Positions 43,965 to 53,091 are shown, counted from the stretch's first letter. The stretch: DNA of 64,000 nt from Paraburkholderia tropica (GCF_914484835.1 NZ_CAJZAR010000037.1:248001-312000), one strand, 5' to 3'. Numbers and translations: made by a program. Notes: generated by a model from the letters alone, not told the origin.

Positions 43965-46900
43965 GCGGCATCTCCCGCGCTCTCCGCGGAACCCGCGGAA
44001 GCGCCTTTCTTCTTCGATGAGGCGAGCGGCGCACGCTGCACCGGCAGCAGCAGCGTGGACGCCAGCGTCGCGAATTCGTCGCCGGCGATCAGCGTGTCGA
44101 AGTCGGGGAACGCGCGGCGCAGATACGGATTCGTCTCGCACTCGCCCGCCATGCGCGCCGCGCCTTCGAAGGCCGTGCGCGCCGCTTCCCACGCTTCGGC
44201 GGGCACCGCGCCCGACGCCGCGTCGTAATCGCCCGGCAATTTGCGCAGCCACGCGAAGGCCGTTTTCACCGCGAGCGGCAACGGCCGCCGCGAACCTTCG
44301 TCCCACGCCGCGAGCAGTGCGAGCAGCCACGCACGCGCGGTCTCGCGCGCCAGCGGCGCGAACTCGGCCACGCCCACCTTGCTCACCACGACCGTCGTCA
44401 CTTCGCCCACCGCAAGCTGCGCGGCGACGTGTGCGACCCAGTACGCGACGAGCCGTTCGCCGCGATACTTGTTGTCCTTGACGAGCGTGCCCGGTTCGAG
44501 AATCACACGCCCGAGCAAGCCGTCCTCGCCTTCGCGAATATCGTCGAGCCAGTCCTGCACGTCGAGCGTGCGGCCTTCGCGCTGCGCATCCAGACGAATT
44601 TCATATTGATCCGTGCGCAGACGCGGCCAGCGCGCCAGCGCCTTCCGATATTCGATGAACAGTTCTTCCATCGGCGCGAGCAGTTCCTCGCCGATCACTT
44701 CGCCGAAGCCGCCGCTCGCGAGATCGCCGCTGCGATGCATGCGTTCGAGCCGTTCGCGCGCGACCGGCTCGAGATCGGTTTCGCCGCGCTCCATCGCCGC
44801 CACCTGCGCGCGAATCAGTTCGCCCTGCAGTTGCCACGCCTGCAACGCATCGACTTCGAACGGCTCGTGGTTCTCGCTCGCTTCGTCCTGCATTTCGAGC
44901 GCGACGCGCAGACGTTGACGAAAGAAGTTGCGCACCGGATCGCGCAGAAACTCCGCGAGTTCGCGCAGCGAAAGCGGCTCGTCGCGCTCGGGCGCGGGCA
45001 GCGTCGGCGCATCCGCGTCTTGCGATGCGCCCGACACGTCGTTCGCAAACGGCGCGGGACGGCTCCATTCGTGCGCAAAGGTGTACAGCGGCGCATGACG
45101 CGGATCGGCGGGAAAGTAGTCGGCGCTGAACGGCTGCAAGCGATGTTCGATCGTGAGCGCGTGGATCAGCGCATCGGGTTTGCCAGGTTCGTCGTCTTCG
45201 GTTTCGAGCCGCCAGCCCGACTTGATGTGATCGCGCAACTGCGCGACCAGCACCGAGGGCGGACGCGGCGTGTTGTCGGTCACGCTACGGCCGACCCACG
45301 AGATATGCAGATGCTCGCGCGCGGACAGCAGCGCTTCGAGAAACAGATAGCGGTCGTCCTCGCGGCGCGAACGGTCGCCGGGACGATAGTCGCGCCGCAT
45401 CAGGTCGAAGTCGAGCGGCGTGCGGCTGCGCGGATAATCGCCGTCGTTCATGCCGAGCAGGCACACGTGGCGAAACGGAATCGCGCGCATCGGCATGAGC
45501 GTGGCGAAGGTCACCGCGCCCGCGAAAAAGCGCTGCGAGAGTCCGCCGCCGTCGAGCTGGCCGAGCCAGTTTTCGGCGACGATGGCGAGCGGCAGCGCGT
45601 CCGTGAGTTCGGCTTCGCTGCACGCGTCGCGCCACGTTTCGAGCGCGCTGTCGAGGCGTTCGAGCGTGTACGCGTCCTCGCCTTCGTCGGTGGCGAAGAA
45701 GGTCGTTTTCAACGCGCGCAGACGCTCGCACCAGACATCGACGCTCGCCGGTTCGCGCAGCGTGCGCCAGGCGTCGTCGAGCGCATCGATCAGGCGCGTG
45801 AGCGGGCCGAGCAAGGCCGCATCGAGCCCGCCGATCTCCGCATACGGTTCGATGCCGCGCCACGCGCTCGCGCGGTCGCCGGCCGCATAACCGAGCAGCA
45901 TGCGGCGCAGCCCGAAGGCCCAGCTATTGGGCGCGCCGCTTTCGCCGTTCGGCAGCCCGAGGCTCGCGCGCTGTTCGGCATGCAGGCCCCAGCGGATATT
46001 CGCGCCGTCGATCCAGTTGCGCAGCGTGGGCACATCCTCGGCGTCGATCTCGAAGCGCGCGCGCACGGCGGGCACTTCGAGCAGGTCGAGCACGTCGCTC
46101 ACGGTGACGCGTCCGTGCGGCAGCGCGAGCAGCATTTCGAGTGCGCCGATCAGCGGATCGAACGCGCGCTGCGCGCGGTCCGCGACGCTGAACGGGATGT
46201 AGCGCGGATCGTCACTGTCGACGAGACCGAACACCGCCTGAATATGCGGCGTATAGATCTCGATGTCGGGCACCATCACGATCACGTCGCGCGGACGCAT
46301 CGCGGGGTCGGCGGCGAAGGCGGCGAGCAGACGGTCGTGCAGGATCTCCACTTCGCGCTGCGCGCTGTGCGCGACGTGAAAGCGCACCGACTCGTCGGTC
46401 TGCGGATCGACGGCGGGCCAATGATCGCGCGTTTCCGGCAGCGGACGCAGATCGCGAATGTCGTCCTGTAGCTGTTGCAGCAGCGTATGCGCGTCGGCGC
46501 CGTCGAACAGATCGATACGCTGGCCGATACGCGTGAAATGCGGCGTATAGGTCTCGCGCGCTTCGTCGCTGTCGTATTCGTCGAGCAGGCCGATGAAGTC
46601 GCGCCCCTGCTTGCCCCACGCCGCCAGCAAGGGCTGCGCGTGCAGATGCAGTTGCGATTCGTCGAGCACGGCGGGCGCGCCCGCGCGGCGGCGCTGACGC
46701 GCGTGACGCGCGCGCAGCAGATCCTGATCGGCGACGATATCGGCCCAGTAATGCATACACGGGTTATGCACGCAAAGCAGCACCTGGCTCCAGCGCGCGA
46801 GCGCCGCGAGCACTTCGAGCGACTGGCGCGGCAGGCTCGAAATGCCGAACACCACGAGACGGCGCGGCAGGCCGCGCGGCCTCGGCTCGCCTTCCTGCCA

Positions 46901-47578
46901 CGCTTGCGCGCGGCGCATGAAGAGATCGTGCACGGCGGCGCGGCCGGTTTGCGCGAGCGCGCTGCCGGCGGGCGCGCGCTCGCTCACGTCGGCGAGCAGC
47001 GCGCGCCAGAGGGCGGCTTGCCAGCGCGCGTCGTCGGCGAGCGGCACGCGATTGTTGCGCGCATCGATCACCACGTCGTCGTGATCTGCCCACGCCGCCA
47101 GCCAGTCGGCGCGATACACCTGGTACTGGTCGAACAGGTCGGCCACGCGCTGCGCGAGCTGGAAGCACTTGCGCTGTTCCTCGTCGTTGGCCATGAAGCG
47201 CTTGAGCGGCTCGTAACCCGGCTCGTCGAGCAGCGCGGGCAGCATGCGCATCAGGCGCCAGACGAGACGCGACTTGTCGAACGGCGAGACGGCCGGCACC
47301 GCCTCCTCGCCCAGCACCGCGCGATAGACCTGCCAGAGAAAACGCGAAGGCAGCGACATTTCCAGCGCCGCCGCGATCCCGCAGCCGCCGTCCTCGGGAT
47401 TGGCCGCGAAGGCAAGCTTGAGCCACTGCGCGATGCCGTTACTCTGCACCAGCAGCATTTCTTTTTCGAGCGGCGCAATGGGATGCTGGCCGATCCACTG
47501 CACGATCAGATCGCGCAGCCGTTCGGGCTCGTTGCCGTGAACGAGCATCAGGCCGGGCGGCAAGGCGCGCGCGTTCAA
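43961..47578 (-). CDS. recC: Exodeoxyribonuclease V subunit gamma (RecC)
   Basis: 1205 residues if translation starts at the TTG at 47578, which has GGGGAG 6 nt upstream and gives LNARALPPGLMLVHGNEPERL, where RecC homology begins. The frame is open to 47710, but those codons overlap a repeat and do not look like RecC. Characteristic stretches: EMLLVQSNGIAQWLK, FDQYQVYRADWL, VVFGISSLPRQSLEVL, VIVMVPDIEIYTPHI and CLLGMNDGDYPRS. It recognises Chi and holds RecB and RecD. First gene of recCBD. The start codon is the least certain part. Confidence 0.93.
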   Translation of the reverse strand: MNARALPPGLMLVHGNEPERLRDLIVQWIGQHPIAPLEKEMLLVQSNGIAQWLKLAFAANPEDGGCGIAAALEMSLPSRFLWQVYRAVLGEEAVPAVSPFDKSRLVWRLMRMLPALLDEPGYEPLKRFMANDEEQRKCFQLAQRVADLFDQYQVYRADWLAAWADHDDVVIDARNNRVPLADDARWQAALWRALLADVSERAPAGSALAQTGRAAVHDLFMRRAQAWQEGEPRPRGLPRRLVVFGISSLPRQSLEVLAALARWSQVLLCVHNPCMHYWADIVADQDLLRARHARQRRRAGAPAVLDESQLHLHAQPLLAAWGKQGRDFIGLLDEYDSDEARETYTPHFTRIGQRIDLFDGADAHTLLQQLQDDIRDLRPLPETRDHWPAVDPQTDESVRFHVAHSAQREVEILHDRLLAAFAADPAMRPRDVIVMVPDIEIYTPHIQAVFGLVDSDDPRYIPFSVADRAQRAFDPLIGALEMLLALPHGRVTVSDVLDLLEVPAVRARFEIDAEDVPTLRNWIDGANIRWGLHAEQRASLGLPNGESGAPNSWAFGLRRMLLGYAAGDRASAWRGIEPYAEIGGLDAALLGPLTRLIDALDDAWRTLREPASVDVWCERLRALKTTFFATDEGEDAYTLERLDSALETWRDACSEAELTDALPLAIVAENWLGQLDGGGLSQRFFAGAVTFATLMPMRAIPFRHVCLLGMNDGDYPRSRTPLDFDLMRRDYRPGDRSRREDDRYLFLEALLSAREHLHISWVGRSVTDNTPRPPSVLVAQLRDHIKSGWRLETEDDEPGKPDALIHALTIEHRLQPFSADYFPADPRHAPLYTFAHEWSRPAPFANDVSGASQDADAPTLPAPERDEPLSLRELAEFLRDPVRNFFRQRLRVALEMQDEASENHEPFEVDALQAWQLQGELIRAQVAAMERGETDLEPVARERLERMHRSGDLASGGFGEVIGEELLAPMEELFIEYRKALARWPRLRTDQYEIRLDAQREGRTLDVQDWLDDIREGEDGLLGRVILEPGTLVKDNKYRGERLVAYWVAHVAAQLAVGEVTTVVVSKVGVAEFAPLARETARAWLLALLAAWDEGSRRPLPLAVKTAFAWLRKLPGDYDAASGAVPAEAWEAARTAFEGAARMAGECETNPYLRRAFPDFDTLIAGDEFATLASTLLLPVQRAPLASSKKKGASAGSAESAGDAA

Positions 47579-47673
47579 ACGCGGCTCCCCGGCATCACGC
47601 GAGCGGGACGGGAAAGAAGATCGAGCGGGTGGAATGCGGCCATGTCGCCTGGTCGTAGATGTCGCAAATGTTG

Positions 47674-47736
47674 CCGATAGGAAACTCGGGCGCGGCGCAC
47701 GGTTTCCCATGCTGCCCAGAAGTTTCGCAAAGGAAA
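47674..47736. repeat. REP-like motif cluster upstream of recC
   Basis: CCGATAGGAAAC at 47674-47685 faces GGTTTCCC around 47700, and GTTTCGCAAAGGAAAC follows at about 47722-47737. These are degenerate copies of the GTTTCCGAT family. Confidence 0.45.
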
Positions 47737-47811
47737 CCCGTCGCCCGATGCGACAGTTTACGACATTGGCGGCCCGGACGAGGCCAGGTTTTCAGGCCGT
47801 CCCAGCGCGTC

Positions 47812-49104
47812 TCAGGCCGCGTGTGCCTGCGAATCCAGCATCGCGTCGACGACCCGGATCACGTGGGCCGCCGTGATCGCCGTCGTGCACTGATAACGCA
47901 TGGCGTCGTGCGCGTGGCGCGGGCACCAGCCGAAATCGCCGTCGAATTCGACGCGCGTGTCGTTCGCGCAGCTATTGCAGGCGTGGAAGTTAATCACGCG
48001 CCAGGGCGTGCGGAACTCGGTGTGCGGATGCGAGAAGCCGCTGATCATCGTGACGGGCGCGCCCACCGCCCACGCGAGCCACGACAGCCCGCTGCCCAGG
48101 CCGACGAAGCCCGCCGCGTGCGCGAGCAGGCTCGCCCGCTCCTGCAAGGGCCGCTCGCCGGTGTAGTCCTCCGCGCCTTCGGGCATCGTGTTGAGCGCGC
48201 CGGGCAAGCCATATTCGCGATCGCGGTCGATGCAGAGCACGCGATAGCCGCGCGTGTTCAGATGCGCGACGAGCGTGCGCCAGCCGTCGGGATGGTTCCA
48301 GTATTTGCACTGCGTGGAGGCCTGCGCGGCAATGCAGATATAGGGTTCGGCGATCGTGCGCGCAGGCTGCGCGACGACGACATGCGGACGCCGCTCGATC
48401 GCGTCCACGCCCAGCATGTGCGAGGCGAAGTCCTGCAGGCTGCTCACGCGCGGATCGGTGGGCTGATGGTCGCGGTCGGCGTAAGGCGAATAGCAGCCCA
48501 CGCGATAGGTCGCATAGGGGGCATCGGTGGCATCGGTGCCTCGGCCCGTTTCGCCGCTATCCGCTGCGTGTTGCGCCGTCGTTTCCGATACGAAACGCAG
48601 CGCCGGATAGCCCGCCTCGAACAGCGCATGCAGATACGGCCGCATCACCACGCTCACCGTGCAGCCATGGCGCTGCCGGAAAGCCTCGATGGCGGGCACC
48701 CAGGCGATGGCGTCGCCGAGCGCGCCCGAGCCGATCACCATCCGCACGTGCTGGCCGGCCGCATCGTATCGATGCTCGAACACGCGCCGCGCGCCGTCGA
48801 ACACCTCCAGCAGAAACCGCACGAAATACTTGCGGCGGCTCGCGACGATCTCGCCCGCCCCGGCTTCGGCGTCGAACACGAGATTGCCAGTATCGAGATC
48901 GTGCAGGCGCACGCGCCAGCCGGCGCGCGGCACCTGCACGCGGCAGCCATAGTTGAAGTCGTAGCGGATGCCTTCCGGGCCGCTCAGCGCGGGCGCGTCG
49001 ACGCGCGCGAAAGCGGCGGCCGCGCGGCCGCGCTGCTTATCGGAAACTTGTTGATCTTCGGAAACGTTTTGCGTGCGGGAAGGCAGCGGGGGCGGCGTAT
49101 TCAT
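47812..49104 (-). CDS. Autotransporter O-heptosyltransferase, TibC/Aah (BAHT) family
   Basis: 430 residues. The N-terminal beta domain reads GIRYDFNYGCRVQVPRAGWRV, then SRRKYFVRFLLEVFD, as in TibC. The GT-B part includes VIGSGALGDAIAWVPAIEAF and FVGLGSGLSWLAWAVGAPV. The C-terminal iron-binding finger is complete with Cys at 376, 379, 394 and 406 (CNSCAND, GWCPRHA, QCTTAIT). Family members transfer heptose from ADP-heptose to Ser of self-associating autotransporters in the cytosol. No autotransporter gene is adjacent, so the acceptor must lie elsewhere. The first 30 residues are low-complexity and carry copies of the GGAAAC repeat. Confidence 0.92.
   Translation of the reverse strand: MNTPPPLPSRTQNVSEDQQVSDKQRGRAAAAFARVDAPALSGPEGIRYDFNYGCRVQVPRAGWRVRLHDLDTGNLVFDAEAGAGEIVASRRKYFVRFLLEVFDGARRVFEHRYDAAGQHVRMVIGSGALGDAIAWVPAIEAFRQRHGCTVSVVMRPYLHALFEAGYPALRFVSETTAQHAADSGETGRGTDATDAPYATYRVGCYSPYADRDHQPTDPRVSSLQDFASHMLGVDAIERRPHVVVAQPARTIAEPYICIAAQASTQCKYWNHPDGWRTLVAHLNTRGYRVLCIDRDREYGLPGALNTMPEGAEDYTGERPLQERASLLAHAAGFVGLGSGLSWLAWAVGAPVTMISGFSHPHTEFRTPWRVINFHACNSCANDTRVEFDGDFGWCPRHAHDAMRYQCTTAITAAHVIRVVDAMLDSQAHAA
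49038..49065. repeat. REP-like half-motifs inside the heptosyltransferase gene
   Basis: TTATCGGAAAC (49038-49047) and CTTCGGAAAC (49056-49065) occur in direct orientation within the first 25 codons; GTTTCCGATACGAAAC lies at 48581-48596 in the same gene. Confidence 0.45.
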
Positions 49105-49208
49105 GATGTGGGGGGGCTCCGTCGGCGTGCGCGCCGGATCATAGTACGCGCCGCCTTCCCCCTACGCCCACGCAGATCAACAGATCGCGTGTTTTGCCCC
49201 CCGCGCGC

Positions 49209-50450
49209 TCAGGCCAGCGTGGCCGCCGCGAACTTGCCGATATCGGTGGCCGGATCGCGCAGCGCCGCGACATCCAGCGTCTTGCCCGAGCCCACCAGCT
49301 TCTTGCCGCAGAGGAAATCGGGCATCGAGCTGACCGCGTCGACCGCCAGCAGCGCGCCGTTCTTCAGGTAGTAGACGGCGAAGCGGCGCGCCGCCGGATC
49401 GCCGCGCAGCACGGTCTCGTCATAGCCTTCGAGCAGGCCCACGGTCTGCAGCTTGAGTTCGTACTGGTCGGACCAGAACCACGGCGCATCGCAGGCCGGA
49501 CGCGGCTTGCCGACGATGGCCGCCGCCGCGAGCTTCGCCTGCTCGACCGCGTTATGCACGCTTTCGAGACGGCCGGTGCGGCTGTAGTGCGAGAGCGGAC
49601 GGCTCGCGCAGTCGCCGATCGCGAACACGTCGGCGTCGGACGTGCGCGCGTCGTCGTCGACGCGAATGCCGTTTTCGCAGACGATGCCCGCCGTCTCGGC
49701 CAGCCCCACATTCGGCACGATGCCGATGCCGATCAGCGCCAGCGTGGCCGGCACGACTTCGCCGCCCGCGAGCTGCACGCCCGTGAGCTTGCCGTTTTCG
49801 CCCACCAGCGCCTCGATCTTCGCGTTCAGGCGCAAATCGACGCCCTGCGCGCGATGCAGGTCGGCGTAGAACGTGGACACCGTTTCGCCCGTCACGCGGC
49901 CGAGCACGCGCGGCGCGGCTTCGAGCACGGTCACGGCGTGGCCGAGCTGGCGCGCGGCGGCCGCCGCTTCGAGGCCGATATAGCCCGCGCCGATCACGAC
50001 CAGTTTTTCGCCGGGCTGCACGCGTTCGCGCAGCACGTCGGCGTCGGCGAGCGAGCGCAGCGCGACCACGCCCGCGAGGTCGTGGCCCGGCACCGTCAGC
50101 GCGCGCGGCAGCGAGCCGGCGGCGAGAATCAGCTTGTCGTAGTGCAGGCTGCTGCCGTCGCTGAGCGTGAGCGTGTGGCCCGCGCGGTCGAGCGATTGCG
50201 CGCTCACGCCGAGCTTCAGCTCGATGCGCTGATCCTCGTAGAACTGGCGCGGCTTGAGCCAGAGGCGCTCGACATCGGCCTCGCCCTTCAGATACGCCTT
50301 GCTGAGCGGCGGACGATGATACGGCGGCACGGGCTCCTCGCCCACCAGCACGATGCGTCCTTCGAAACCGTATTGACGCAGCAGCGCCGCGGCGTTGCCA
50401 CCCGCGTGCCCTGCTCCGACGATCACCACCGTGCTGCCCTGTTCCTGCAT
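49209..50450 (-). CDS. Ferredoxin/rubredoxin reductase-type FAD-dependent oxidoreductase
   Basis: 413 residues, SD AGGGAG. The FAD-binding Rossmann motif VVIVGAGHAGGNAA is at the N-terminus, PPYHRPPLSKAYL follows, the NAD-binding motif is VVIGAGYIGLEAAAAARQLG, and the second FAD motif is DVFAIGDCASRP. The C-terminal reductase domain starts at about residue 320 (APWFWSDQYELKLQTVGL). This is the BphA4/ThcD/PdR group that passes electrons from NAD(P)H to a [2Fe-2S] ferredoxin or rubredoxin. No ferredoxin or oxygenase gene is adjacent, so the partner is unknown. Confidence 0.9.
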   Translation of the reverse strand: MQEQGSTVVIVGAGHAGGNAAALLRQYGFEGRIVLVGEEPVPPYHRPPLSKAYLKGEADVERLWLKPRQFYEDQRIELKLGVSAQSLDRAGHTLTLSDGSSLHYDKLILAAGSLPRALTVPGHDLAGVVALRSLADADVLRERVQPGEKLVVIGAGYIGLEAAAAARQLGHAVTVLEAAPRVLGRVTGETVSTFYADLHRAQGVDLRLNAKIEALVGENGKLTGVQLAGGEVVPATLALIGIGIVPNVGLAETAGIVCENGIRVDDDARTSDADVFAIGDCASRPLSHYSRTGRLESVHNAVEQAKLAAAAIVGKPRPACDAPWFWSDQYELKLQTVGLLEGYDETVLRGDPAARRFAVYYLKNGALLAVDAVSSMPDFLCGKKLVGSGKTLDVAALRDPATDIGKFAAATLA

Positions 50451-50498
50451 GTCCGCTCCCTCAGGTGTGCGTGCGCGCGGCCCGCGCGCCTTGTTCGT

Positions 50499-50596
50499 GT
50501 TTCGTATCGGCGTCGCCTGTTTCGTTCAGGCGCGCTTCGAACCCGCCATTTTCGCATCGGAAACACGCGTCTCGCGCCCTGTTTCCGATCGGCAAC
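50499..50596. repeat. REP-like hairpin cluster
   Basis: GTTTCGTATCGG at 50499-50510, TTTCGCATCGGAAAC at 50550-50564 and GTTTCCGATCGGCAAC at 50581-50596. The last two form a hairpin with ATCGGAAAC/GTTTCCGAT arms. It lies between two minus-strand genes. Confidence 0.65.
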
Positions 50597-50745
50597 GCGC
50601 GTTCGCGCCGCTGGCCGGGACCGAGATCATCTCACGATCGCGGCGCGTGGCCGGTAAAAGTCCGCCTCGGGATCTTCGGGTTCAGGCGCTTATTCGAGCG
50701 ATCGAGCGGCCACGCCATCGAACGCCCGATCGACCTCAATCGACC

Positions 50746-51684
50746 TCAATCGAGCGCGTGGTCGTTCGGCGCGGCGTAGAGCTTGCGCAGCGCGTCGCTC
50801 ATCGGAAAGCGCAAGTCCGCGCCGCTGCCGGGCACCGGCTGCTCGAACCATTTCGCGTAGAGCTTGCTCATTTCGCCGCTCGTCATGAGGGCGCTCATCG
50901 CGTCGTCGACGACCTGGCGGAACGCGGGGTCGCCGTTGCGCATCACGAACGCGTAGGCCTCCGACGACTGCGGCGTGCCGACGATCACCCAGTCCGCCGG
51001 CTTCGCCATGTGGGCGCGCGTGCCCGCGAGCAGCACGTCGTCCATCATGTAGGCGACGGCGCGGCCCGATTCGAGCATGCGGCGGCCCTCGCCGTAATCG
51101 CGCGCGCTGAGCACCTGCATGTTCATGTGGCGATCGAGATTCATGCGCCGCAGCATGCGCTCGGACGTCGTGCCCTGATTCGTCACCACGGTCTTGCCCG
51201 CGAGATCCGGGAAATCGTGGATGCCCGAATTGCGGCGCGTGAGCAGCCGCGTATCGGCGATGAAGAAGGTGCTGGAGAACTGCACCTGACGCTGGCGCGC
51301 GTGGGTGTTGGTGGTGACGCCGCAGACCAGATCGACGCTGCCGTTCTGCACCAGCGGCATCAGATTCTGCGAGGTGACGGCGATAAAGCGCACGCCCAGT
51401 CCCGGACGCTGCGTGCGCGCCTTCACGGCCGCGATCACGCGGTCGCAGATGTCCTGCGAAAAGCCGACGACCTTGCCGTTCGCGTCGACCGACGAAAACG
51501 GCACCGAGGTCTCGCTATAGCCGATCGCGATCGCGTTGGCGTCGCGGATCTTGTCGAGCGTGGGCTGCGCGACCTGCGCGCGCGCCGGTCCCGGCCACGC
51601 CACGGCGGCGGCGATCACGACGAGCGCGGCGCAGGCGGCGTGCGCGCCTCGCGGCAGGCGCCTCGGTCGGCTCAAGCGGCTCAT
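50746..51684 (-). CDS. Amino-acid ABC transporter substrate-binding protein (GltI-like)
   Basis: 312 residues from the ATG at 51684, SD AGGAGAG. The signal peptide (basic head RRLPRGAHAACAALVV, cleavage near GPARAQ) directs it to the periplasm. The solute-binding family 3 signature is present: LDKIRDANAIAIGYSETSVPFSS, GFSQDICDRVIAAV, VDLVCGVTTNTHARQRQVQFS and the closing EMSKLYAKWF. The wording is that of glutamate/aspartate binders. No permease or ATPase gene follows, so it is orphan in this window and may serve a transporter encoded elsewhere. Confidence 0.9.
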   Translation of the reverse strand: MSRLSRPRRLPRGAHAACAALVVIAAAVAWPGPARAQVAQPTLDKIRDANAIAIGYSETSVPFSSVDANGKVVGFSQDICDRVIAAVKARTQRPGLGVRFIAVTSQNLMPLVQNGSVDLVCGVTTNTHARQRQVQFSSTFFIADTRLLTRRNSGIHDFPDLAGKTVVTNQGTTSERMLRRMNLDRHMNMQVLSARDYGEGRRMLESGRAVAYMMDDVLLAGTRAHMAKPADWVIVGTPQSSEAYAFVMRNGDPAFRQVVDDAMSALMTSGEMSKLYAKWFEQPVPGSGADLRFPMSDALRKLYAAPNDHALD

Positions 51685-52077
51685 GACGGTCTCTCTCCTT
51701 GTTGATGGGCAAGCGGCGGTGCACCGCGCGGGCATCCCGAAATCCGATGCCGCCCTGCATCATGCCATGCCCACCGCTTCCCTTTGACGGACGGCAAGCC
51801 TGAGATAACGCGGCGCGGCTATCCTTGCGCCCGGCTCGCGCGGGCCGCCACGCGGGTCACGACGCGGATTGCAACGCGGATCGCCACGCGGGTCGCAGCA
51901 CAAACCGCAGTGCAAGCTGCGGCGCAATCCGCGACGCAATCCGCACCGGAATTCACGCTGCCGTTCGCATCGAAGTCCGTCCGGCTGTCCGCATCGAAAT
52001 CCGCACCGAAGTCCGCATGACGGACGCGCCACGCTCGCGCCGCATTCGTTCCGCACTCCCATCCCACGGAAAGCATC
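51685..52077. other. Gap holding a 12-bp minisatellite, upstream of the Rap1a-like gene
   Basis: 393 bp. The minisatellite at 51850-52017 dominates. It lies inside a plus-strand frame (51784-52020) whose product would be almost only TRxA, xQxA and SKSA repeats; I do not call it a gene. No promoter is evident. Confidence 0.5.
51850..52017 (+). repeat. Degenerate 12-bp minisatellite, 14 units
   Basis: Fourteen consecutive 12-bp units, for example ACGCGGGTCACG, ACGCGGATCGCC, ACGCAATCCGCA and CCGAAGTCCGCA. The first four units are alike, the later ones drift toward a TCGAARTCCGCA type, and the array ends exactly at a TGA. Confidence 0.85.
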
Positions 52078-52461
52078 ATGACCAAGGCAATCCTCCCCGC
52101 GCTGGCGCTCGCCGCCGCGTTCGCCGCCGGCAGCGCAGCGGCACAAACCGCCCCCGCGCCCGCCGCCAGGCCCGCGCCCTCCATCGATCAGGCCGACGTG
52201 TTCTACGCCGCCTGCCAGCAGCCCGAAAACCGCGACGCCTGCCTGCTGTACATGGCCGGCTACGCGAACGGCGCGCTCGTCCAGGCGCTCCTCGACCGCC
52301 AGCAGCCGCGCTATTGCCTGCCGCCGAACGCCACGCGTCCGCAGCAGCTCGGCGCGGTGCTCGCGTATATGAAGGGCCATCTGGAAAATATGCTCGAACC
52401 CACGGGCGCGGTCGTCTACAAGGCGCTGATCGCCGCGTACCCCTGCCAGGCGAAGCGCTGA
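52078..52461 (+). CDS. Rap1a/Tai-family secreted protein
   Basis: 127 residues. The signal peptide ends FAAGSAAAQT. The mature part matches the Rap1a/Tai immunity fold: DVFYAACQQ, then DACLLYMAGYANGALVQALLD, RYCLPPNATRPQQLGAVLAYM and the final AAYPCQ. Four cysteines probably form disulfides in the periplasm. The family was named for immunity proteins against type VI secretion amidases, but many members have no effector partner; none is adjacent here. The SD is a modest GGAAAG. Confidence 0.78.
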   Translation: MTKAILPALALAAAFAAGSAAAQTAPAPAARPAPSIDQADVFYAACQQPENRDACLLYMAGYANGALVQALLDRQQPRYCLPPNATRPQQLGAVLAYMKGHLENMLEPTGAVVYKALIAAYPCQAKR

Positions 52462-52537
52462 AGCTGCGCGCACGCGGGCAACGGGACTAGAATCGGCAAA
52501 CGCCCCGCCCGCCCGTCCCACCGGAGACTCCGACGCC

Positions 52538-53062
52538 ATGACACTCGCCGCCTCGCCCCGCCGCCCGCGCGTTTATCTCGCGGGCTTCGACGTCTTTCGT
52601 CCCGATGCGCTCGAACACGGCGCGCGGCTCGTCGCCGCGTGCGCGGAGTTCGGCTTCGAGGGCGTCTATCCGCTCGACGCCCAGGCGCCCGCCGATCTCG
52701 ACGGCCCGCGCCAGGCCGCCTGGATCTACCGCGCGAACATCGAGTCGATCCGCACCGCCGACATCGTCATGGCCAACGTCGACGACTTTCGCGGCCCCGG
52801 CGAGCCCGATTCGGGCACCGCGTTCGAGATCGGCTTCGCCGCCGCGCTCGGCAAGGAAATCTGGGCCTATACGACCGACGCGGGCACGCTCGCCGAACGC
52901 GTGCCCTCGCACGCCGGTCCGCGCGGACGCGTCTGCGAACGCGGCTTTCTCGTGGAAGATTTCGGTCTCTCGAAGAACCTGATGATCGCCTGCGCCGCGC
53001 GCATCGTGCAGGGCGACGCGCGCGCGTGTCTCACGGCGCTGTCGCAAGGGCGCACGCTTTAA
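52538..53062 (+). CDS. Nucleoside 2-deoxyribosyltransferase-like protein
   Basis: 174 residues, with GGAG about 14 nt before the ATG at 52538. Family landmarks: RVYLAGFDVFRPDA at the start, IRTADIVMANVDDFRG, and DSGTAFEIGFAAALGKEIWAY, which holds the catalytic Glu (E97) and the Asp/Ser/Gly that bind the sugar. The family exchanges bases between deoxynucleosides, or hydrolyses deoxynucleotides (the DNPH1/Rcl branch). Cytosolic. The role is probably nucleotide salvage; it lies 4 kb from the BMP/deaminase pair but is not in the same operon. Confidence 0.85.
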   Translation: MTLAASPRRPRVYLAGFDVFRPDALEHGARLVAACAEFGFEGVYPLDAQAPADLDGPRQAAWIYRANIESIRTADIVMANVDDFRGPGEPDSGTAFEIGFAAALGKEIWAYTTDAGTLAERVPSHAGPRGRVCERGFLVEDFGLSKNLMIACAARIVQGDARACLTALSQGRTL

Positions 53063-53091
53063 CCCAGCCTCGCGCGCCCTTGCGCACTACA

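Noticed and set aside
51784..52020. A 78-residue frame through the 12-bp minisatellite.
   Set aside because: The product is only tetrapeptide repeats, has no good SD and no recognisable domain; treated as a repeat array.
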